Of a stretch of 10,928 nt of DNA, positions 5,741 through 10,928 are shown piece after piece. The first letter of the stretch is position 1. Every line of letters begins with the position of its first letter. Source of the stretch: Desulfarculus sp. (GTDB lineage Bacteria; Desulfobacterota; Desulfarculia; Desulfarculales; Desulfarculaceae); contig JAIWNN010000062.1 of assembly GCA_020216805.1 (NCBI GenBank), forward strand, positions 1 through 10,928, in the 5' to 3' direction. Under the pieces are notes generated by a model, which made no database searches, was not told the origin of the DNA, and was given only the letters and a program-made list of their open reading frames with translations. The position numbers and the translations under genes were made by a program.

Positions 5741-7483
5741 ATGAGCAGCCAAGCAACCAAGCAGAATCCTGGCCTGCCGGCCACCAACGGATCCGACGCC
5801 GTCATCGCCTCCCTGCACGCCCAAGGGGTGGAGGTGATTTTCGGCATGGTGGGCGGGTCCATCATCAGCGTCTACGACGCCCTGCACCGCGACGGCAACT
5901 TGAGGCACGTCATCGTGGGCCACGAGCAGGGCGGGGCGCACATGGCCGAGGGCTATGCCCGGGCCACCGGCAAGCCCGGGGTGGTGATGACCACCAGCGG
6001 TCCCGGGGCCACCAACCTGGTCACCGGCCTGGCCGACGCGATGATGGATAGCACCCCCATCGTGGCCATCACCGGTCAGGTGGTCAGCCGCCTGTTGGGC
6101 AACGACGCCTTCCAGGAGGCCGACATCCGGGGCATCACCATGCCCATCACCAAGCACAACTACCTGATCACCAGCGCCGACCAGGTGGCCCCGACCATGG
6201 CCGAGGCCTTCACCATCGCCTTGAGCGGCCGTCCCGGCCCGGTGCTGGTGGACATCCCCCGCGACGTCTCCGAGGCCCCCACCGAAATCTTGACCAGCGA
6301 CCAGCACCGCCTGGCTCCGCGCCTGGTCAACGTGCCCCTGGGCCATCCGATGCAGGTGCAGCGCGCCCTGAACCTTATCGCCGAGAGCCGCCAGCCGGTG
6401 ATCCTGGCCGGGGCGGGCGTCATCCACTCCGACGCCTGCGGCGAACTGCGGGCTTTGGCCGAGCTGTTGCAGATCCCGGTGGCCACCACTCTGCTGGGTC
6501 TGGGCTGCTTCGCCAGCGACCACCCCTTGAGCCTGCGCATGCCGGGCATGCACGGCACCGGCTACGCCAACCTGGCCCTGCACAACAGCGACGTGATCCT
6601 CTGCGTGGGCTCGCGTCTGGACGACCGGGTCACCGGCCGCCTGGAGCGCTTCGCCCCCAACGCCAAGCTGATCCACGTGGACGTGGACCCCAGCGAGATC
6701 AGCAAGTGCCTGCCAGCCCTGGTGCCCATCGTGGGCGACGCCAAGCAGGTGCTCTCGGCCCTGCTCCAGGGCGCGCGGGCCTGGGAGCGCCGGCCCGACT
6801 TCAGCGCCTGGCACAAGGTCATCGCCACCTGGAAGCAACGCTACCCCCTGGGCTATGTCCAGCGCGACGGCGTGATCAAGCCCCAGCAGGCCATCGAGTC
6901 CCTGAACGGCCTGCTGGACGACGAGGACATCGTGGTCACCGGCGTGGGGCAGCACCAGATGTTCACCGCCCAGTACTACAACTTCCGCCGCCCCCGCACC
7001 TTCATCACCAGCGGCGGCCTGGGCACCATGGGCTTCGGCCTGCCGGCGGCCATCGGGGCCAAGCTGGCCAAGCCCGAGCGCCGGGTGTTGTGCGTGGACG
7101 GCGACGGCTCCTTCCTGATGAACATCCAGGAGCTGTGCACGGCGGTGCGCTACCGGGTGCCGGTGGTGATCATGGTGCTCAAGAACAGCCACCTGGGCAT
7201 GGTGCGCCAGTGGCAGGGCATGTTCTTCGACCAGCGCTACGCCCAGACCCAGTTGGCTCCGCCTCCCTACGATCAAGTGGCCCAAGCCTTCGGGGCCTTG
7301 GGGCGCAAGGTGGAGCGGCCCGAGGACCTGCTGCCGGCCCTGCGCTGGGCCATGGCCGCGGCCGAGGACAACCAACTGCCGGTGGTCTTGGACGTGAAGG
7401 TGGACCCGGACGAGGCGGTGCTGCCCATGGTGCCGGCCGGTGGAGCCAACGTGGACTTCATCCCCTGCCGGCTGGAGGACTAG
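5741..7483 (+). CDS. ilvB: Acetolactate (acetohydroxyacid) synthase, large catalytic subunit
   Basis: This 580-residue ThDP enzyme has the full AHAS domain order: an N-terminal PYR domain with the catalytic glutamate E62 in VGHEQGGAHMAEGYARATGKPGV, SGPGATNLVTGLADA (86-100), TGQV (111-114) and DAFQEADIRGITMPITKHNYLI (122-143). A central FAD-binding-type domain and a C-terminal ThDP-binding domain follow, with GDGSFLMNIQEL from D453 and KNSHLGMVRQWQGMFF from K481. W491 in that last motif is the tryptophan linked in enteric AHAS to preference for 2-ketobutyrate as second substrate. The reaction condenses pyruvate with pyruvate or 2-ketobutyrate, the first common step to Val/Leu/Ile. An oddity is that the normally G-x-P-G-G-x-x-x-P stretch reads GMVGGSIISVYDA, with V37 and S43 replacing the two prolines. 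It starts 52 bases after ilvD with GAGAG 7 bases upstream, and its stop is 2 bases before the regulatory subunit gene. Confidence 0.94.
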   Translation: MSSQATKQNPGLPATNGSDAVIASLHAQGVEVIFGMVGGSIISVYDALHRDGNLRHVIVGHEQGGAHMAEGYARATGKPGVVMTTSGPGATNLVTGLADAMMDSTPIVAITGQVVSRLLGNDAFQEADIRGITMPITKHNYLITSADQVAPTMAEAFTIALSGRPGPVLVDIPRDVSEAPTEILTSDQHRLAPRLVNVPLGHPMQVQRALNLIAESRQPVILAGAGVIHSDACGELRALAELLQIPVATTLLGLGCFASDHPLSLRMPGMHGTGYANLALHNSDVILCVGSRLDDRVTGRLERFAPNAKLIHVDVDPSEISKCLPALVPIVGDAKQVLSALLQGARAWERRPDFSAWHKVIATWKQRYPLGYVQRDGVIKPQQAIESLNGLLDDEDIVVTGVGQHQMFTAQYYNFRRPRTFITSGGLGTMGFGLPAAIGAKLAKPERRVLCVDGDGSFLMNIQELCTAVRYRVPVVIMVLKNSHLGMVRQWQGMFFDQRYAQTQLAPPPYDQVAQAFGALGRKVERPEDLLPALRWAMAAAEDNQLPVVLDVKVDPDEAVLPMVPAGGANVDFIPCRLED

Positions 7484-7485
7484 CC

Positions 7486-8031
7486 ATGAACCAGCTCAAT
7501 CCCTTGGCGGTGCTGGTGCGCAACGAGCCCGGGGTGCTGGCCCGGGTCGCCGGCCTCCTGGCCCGGCGCGGCTTCAACATCCACTCCCTGGCCGTGGGCG
7601 AGACCGACGACCCCCAGGTCAGTCGCATGAGCATCTTCATCAGCGGCGACGACGCGGTGCGCGAGCAGGCGGTCAAGCAGCTGCGGCGGCTGGTGGACGT
7701 GATCCGGGTCAGCGACCTGACCGACACCCCCCGGGTGGAGCGCGGCCTGGCCCTGATCAAGGTCAACGCCCCCCGCGAGCGGCGCAGCGAGATCATCGAG
7801 CTGGCCAACATCTTCCGCGCCGCCATCACCCACGTGGACAACGCCACCATGGTCCTGGAGGTCAGCGGCAACCGCAACAAGATCGAGGCCATGATCGGCA
7901 TGATGCGGCCCTTTGGCATCCTGGAGATGGCCCGCACCGGCCAGATCGTCATGCTGCGCGGTCAGGCCGCCCTGGCTCCGGGCCAGAGCGAGTTCCCGGA
8001 CCCCAGCTATCTGACCGAGGCGGTGGCCTAA
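7486..8031 (+). CDS. ilvN: Acetolactate synthase, small regulatory subunit
   Basis: This 181-residue protein has an N-terminal ACT domain (about 4-80) with VLVRNEPGVLARVAGLLARRGFNI (9-32), SLAVGETDDPQVSRMSI (34-50) and the QL-x-x-LVDV-x-RV segment near 68-78. The C-terminal AHAS regulatory domain includes ERGLALIKVNAP, IFRA and GILEMARTG. The length and domain order are those of IlvH/IlvN (about 160-180). It binds valine and confers feedback inhibition on IlvB, and it activates the catalytic subunit. The ATG at 7486 is chosen because it gives the canonical N-terminus and GGAGG lies inside the end of ilvB just upstream. The frame is open much further upstream, but only as a shadow of ilvB. The 2-base gap to ilvB indicates coupled, equimolar translation. 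The gene is also commonly named ilvH. Confidence 0.95.
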   Translation: MNQLNPLAVLVRNEPGVLARVAGLLARRGFNIHSLAVGETDDPQVSRMSIFISGDDAVREQAVKQLRRLVDVIRVSDLTDTPRVERGLALIKVNAPRERRSEIIELANIFRAAITHVDNATMVLEVSGNRNKIEAMIGMMRPFGILEMARTGQIVMLRGQAALAPGQSEFPDPSYLTEAVA

Positions 8032-8150
8032 CGCTGGTCCGACCCCTGGCGTGCCGGGCCGATGGCCGAGTCCTTACGCATATGTTACAAACTGGGCCTC
8101 AGCCCGCAACCATATGGCGTGACAACCCAACCCGAAGGGAGTTTCCTTAG
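8032..8150 (+). promoter_or_regulatory. ilvN-ilvC intergenic segment
   Basis: This 119-base gap is AT-richer than the flanking genes. It contains two CATATG hexamers 32 bases apart (8079-8084, 8111-8116) flanking a small GGGC-CTCA-GCCC hairpin (8094-8105), and GAAGGGAG about 9 bases before the ilvC ATG as ribosome site. No clear promoter or terminator was found. An internal regulatory or RNA-processing role is possible but unproven. Confidence 0.35.
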
Positions 8151-9146
<996 letters not shown>

Positions 9147-9154
9147 CCAGCGAT

Positions 9155-9183
9155 TCCGGGACGGAATTGTCCTCCGTCCCGGA
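9155..9183 (+). promoter_or_regulatory. Perfect 11-bp hairpin after ilvC
   Basis: TCCGGGACGGA (9155-9165) pairs perfectly with TCCGTCCCGGA (9173-9183) around a seven-base loop, 8 bases after the ilvC stop. No T-run follows, so full intrinsic termination is unlikely. It could protect the upstream message 3' end or partly attenuate leuC. Confidence 0.6.
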
Positions 9184-9196
9184 GTAGGCCCGATGG

Positions 9197-9222
9197 CCGC
9201 CGCGCCGGCCCCGGCGCGGCGG
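9197..9222 (+). promoter_or_regulatory. Perfect GC-rich hairpin upstream of leuC
   Basis: CCGCCGCGCCGG (9197-9208) is followed by CC and its exact reverse complement CCGGCGCGGCGG (9211-9222). This is a very stable stem of G-C pairs only (innermost pairs must open to form a loop), 35 bases before the leuC ATG. There is no U-run. Together with the preceding hairpin it may form a stabilising or polarity element between ilvC and leuC. Confidence 0.6.
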
Positions 9223-9257
9223 TCCCTCCGACCCCCACCAGCGCGAAGGATGACCCC

Positions 9258-10655
9258 ATGCCCAGCCTGTTCGACAAGATCTGGTCGGCCCACGTGGTGC
9301 GTCGCGAGTCCGGCCAGCCCGATCTGCTCTACGCCGACCGCCACCTGGTGCACGAGGTCACCTCGCCCCAGGCCTTCGCGGGCCTGCGCCTGGCCGGCCG
9401 CAAGGTGCGCCGGCCGGATCTCACCTACGCCGTGGTGGACCACGTGGTCCCCACCCAGGGCCGCTTCCTGCCCTGGGCCGACCAGGTGGCGGTGGCCCAG
9501 CACCAGGCCCTCCGGGCCAACTGCGCCGAATTCGGGGTGCTCTTGCTGGACATCGACGACCCGCGTCAGGGCGTGATCCACGTGGCCATGCCCGAGCTGG
9601 GCCTGATCCTGCCTGGCCAGACCGTTTTCTGCGGCGATAGCCACACCGCCACCCACGGGGCCTTCGGCGCCCTGGCCTTTGGCATCGGCACCAGCGAGGT
9701 GGAGCACATCTTGGCCACCCAGACCCTGCCCCAGACCAAGCCCGCCACCCTGGCGGTCAAGCTCAACGGCCGCCCCGGACCCGGGGCCGGGGCCAAGGAT
9801 CTGATCCTGCACATCATCGGCCGCCTGGGCGTGGCCGGCGGCACTGGCCACGTCATCGAGTACCAGGGCCAGGCCATCGGCGAACTCTCCATGGAGGGCC
9901 GCATGACGGTCAGCAACATGAGCGTGGAGTGCGGGGCCAAGGCCGGTCTGATCGCCCCGGACGATACCACCTTCACCTGGCTGCGGGGACGTCCCTTCGC
10001 CCCCCAGGGCGCGGACTTTGACCGCGCGGTGGAATACTGGCGCACCCTGCCCAGCGACGCGGACGCCCGCTTCGACCGCACGGTCGAGATCGAAGTGGAG
10101 GGCCTCGCGCCTCAGGTCACCTGGGGCGTCAATCCCGGCCAGGTGGCGGAGATCAGCGGCCGGGTTCCCGCGCCCGAGGAGTTCCGCGATCCTGGCGAGC
10201 GCGCCGCCGCCAGCCGCGCCTTGGCCTACATGGGCCTCAGGCCCGGCACGCCGATCCAGGACATCAAGGTCGACGTGGTCTTCATCGGCTCCTGCACCAA
10301 CGGCCGCCTGGAGGACCTGCGCGCCGCCGCCGCCGTGGCCCAGGGCCGCCGGGTCGCCCCGGGCGTCACCGCCCTGGTGGTGCCCGGCTCCGGCCAGGTC
10401 AAGGCCCAGGCCGAGGCCGAGGGCCTGGACAGGATTTTCACCGAGGCTGGCTTCCAGTGGCGCGAGCCCGGCTGCTCCATGTGCCTGGCCATGAACCCCG
10501 ACGTGCTCGCCCCCGGCCAGCGCTGCGCCTCCACCAGCAACCGCAACTTCGAGGACCGCCAGGGCCGCGGCGGACGCACCCACCTCTGCTCCCCGGCCAC
10601 CGCCGCCGCCTCGGCCATACAAGGCCGCCTGGCCGACGCGCGGCAGTTGGGATAG
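9258..10655 (+). CDS. leuC: 3-isopropylmalate dehydratase large subunit
   Basis: This 465-residue protein is the full-length bacterial LeuC, about the size of the E. coli enzyme. It opens with [12 protein letters not shown] (3-14) and has [34 protein letters not shown] (from 126) and the three [4Fe-4S] cysteines at C346 in SCTNGR, C406 and C409 in CSMC, close to the E. coli positions 347/407/410. The C-terminal [22 protein letters not shown] is typical of the family. With LeuD it isomerises 2-isopropylmalate to 3-isopropylmalate in leucine synthesis. AAGGA lies about 8 bases before the ATG. Unusually, no leuD follows: a strong terminator begins 29 bases after the stop, so the partner subunit and leuA/leuB must lie elsewhere. 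Its position at the end of the ilv operon ties leucine-branch expression to the tandem leaders. Confidence 0.95.
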   Translation: MPSLFDKIWSAHVVRRESGQPDLLYADRHLVHEVTSPQAFAGLRLAGRKVRRPDLTYAVVDHVVPTQGRFLPWADQVAVAQHQALRANCAEFGVLLLDIDDPRQGVIHVAMPELGLILPGQTVFCGDSHTATHGAFGALAFGIGTSEVEHILATQTLPQTKPATLAVKLNGRPGPGAGAKDLILHIIGRLGVAGGTGHVIEYQGQAIGELSMEGRMTVSNMSVECGAKAGLIAPDDTTFTWLRGRPFAPQGADFDRAVEYWRTLPSDADARFDRTVEIEVEGLAPQVTWGVNPGQVAEISGRVPAPEEFRDPGERAAASRALAYMGLRPGTPIQDIKVDVVFIGSCTNGRLEDLRAAAAVAQGRRVAPGVTALVVPGSGQVKAQAEAEGLDRIFTEAGFQWREPGCSMCLAMNPDVLAPGQRCASTSNRNFEDRQGRGGRTHLCSPATAAASAIQGRLADARQLG

Positions 10656-10683
10656 GGGGGAGGGATAGAGAGAGAAGAGTTTT

Positions 10684-10747
10684 CCGGGGGAACCCTTTTG
10701 TGGACAAAAGGGTTCCCCCGGACCCCCTCCCAAAAAACTTTAGGGGG
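10684..10747 (+). terminator. Strong operon terminator, dyad-rich element
   Basis: A perfect 17-bp stem (10684-10700 with 10705-10721) is closed by a TGGA loop. A second short dyad, CCCCCT (10723-10728) with AGGGGG (10742-10747) around an A-rich loop, follows at once. The inner arm TTTTG/CAAAA and the G/C outer arms would work on both strands. It ends the ilv-leuC transcript. From memory, similar GGGGGAACCC...GGGTTCCCCCGGACCCCCTCCC elements are frequent in Desulfovibrio-type genomes, so it may belong to a dispersed terminator family. Confidence 0.85.
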
Positions 10748-10818
10748 GCAAGGACTGAGGCGAACCGTGATGGCGCGCGATATACCAAGGTGATGGCGGC
10801 GATGAGCGGGCCTGGTCG

Positions 10819-10928
10819 TTGTCATTGCGAGCGTAGCGAAGCAATCTCTTGTCTCTGTTTTGAATTTGGCGGCCAAGCAGCGAGGCGACGATAAATTCGG
10901 GAGATTGCTTCTTCGCTGGCGCTTCTCG
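10819..10928. repeat. Dispersed inverted-repeat element, cut by the window edge
   Basis: The left arm TTGTCATTGCGAGCG... (10819-10848, ending GAAGCAATCTC) and the right arm starting GAGATTGCTTC (10901-10928) are inverted and imperfectly complementary, with about 50 bases between. The expected end of the right arm (CGCAATGAC) falls just beyond the window. Sequences of this CATTGCGAG...GAAGCAATC type are known as abundant intergenic repeats in several bacterial groups, including deltaproteobacteria. Open frames across it on either strand are an artefact of the repeat. The 70 bases before it (10748-10818) hold nothing I can recognise. Confidence 0.75.

Noticed and set aside
3850..5865. 671-codon open frame antisense to ilvD
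   Set aside because: It mirrors ilvD codon by codon in a GC-rich gene, is low-complexity (Gly/Ala/His/Gln/Val rich), has no motifs and runs opposite to a certain gene.
5636..7375. 579-codon open frame antisense to ilvB
   Set aside because: It shows the same compositional artefact opposite a full-length acetolactate synthase gene, with no ribosome site or domain.
6706..8031. 441-codon frame as one protein including the regulatory subunit
   Set aside because: The part before 7486 is an out-of-frame read of ilvB, rich in Gly/Pro/Arg/His; the real gene starts at 7486 with a GGAGG site.
10226..10928. Leftward frames across the right-end repeat, including one containing RDCFATLAMT
   Set aside because: This peptide is the well-known false translation of the CATTGCGAG...GAAGCAATC repeat, and the rest is antisense to leuC.

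Overview
The window is GC-rich bacterial DNA dominated by a branched-chain amino acid (BCAA) biosynthesis operon on the + strand: ilvD, ilvB, ilvN, ilvC, leuC (3997-10655). An anaerobic Desulfobacterota-like (deltaproteobacterial) host is my best guess. The reasons are the very strong GC third-position bias, an IlvD lacking the cysteine typical of the [2Fe-2S] class, the GGGGGAACCC...GGGTTCCCCC type terminator after leuC, and the CATTGCGAGCG...GAAGCAATC inverted-repeat family at the right edge. This is inference from sequence style, not a taxonomic proof.

Layout. Positions 1-1809 (- strand) hold the start of a surface-polysaccharide operon: a DegT/DnrJ/EryC1/StrS sugar aminotransferase (perosamine-synthase-like) followed after 7 bases by a family 2 glycosyltransferase of the dolichyl/polyprenyl-phosphate mannosyltransferase type, which runs off the left edge. 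A divergent intergenic region of about 420 bases follows. Next come a small dodecin-fold gene (2228-2440) and a ribosomal protein L11 methyltransferase family gene (prmA-like, 2510-3334), both +.

Positions 3335-3996 form a roughly 660-base untranslated-looking region that is the most interesting part of the window. A sigma70-type promoter (TTGACA / GATAAT) is followed by two consecutive short ORFs, each with its own Shine-Dalgarno. They encode 42 and 55 residues and end in ILILLPR-stop and LIILPR-stop. In both, the stop codon sits in or at the loop of a GCCCC/GGGGC hairpin, and the sequence around it is repeated between the two copies. These look like tandem BCAA leader peptides controlling the ilv operon, an attenuation-type system in duplicate. 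No classical U-tract terminator is visible, so the mechanism is open: Rho-dependent, translational, or nascent-peptide arrest at Pro-Arg-stop.

How the genes work together. IlvB/IlvN make acetolactate or acetohydroxybutyrate, IlvC reduces and isomerises it, and IlvD dehydrates the product to the 2-keto acids of valine and isoleucine. LeuC is the large subunit of isopropylmalate isomerase in the leucine branch. leuD, leuA and leuB are not in the window; a strong terminator directly follows leuC, so the isomerase small subunit must be encoded elsewhere. Within the operon, ilvB-ilvN are nearly contiguous. Longer gaps before ilvC (119 bases) and leuC (111 bases, with two perfect GC-rich hairpins) may adjust distal expression.
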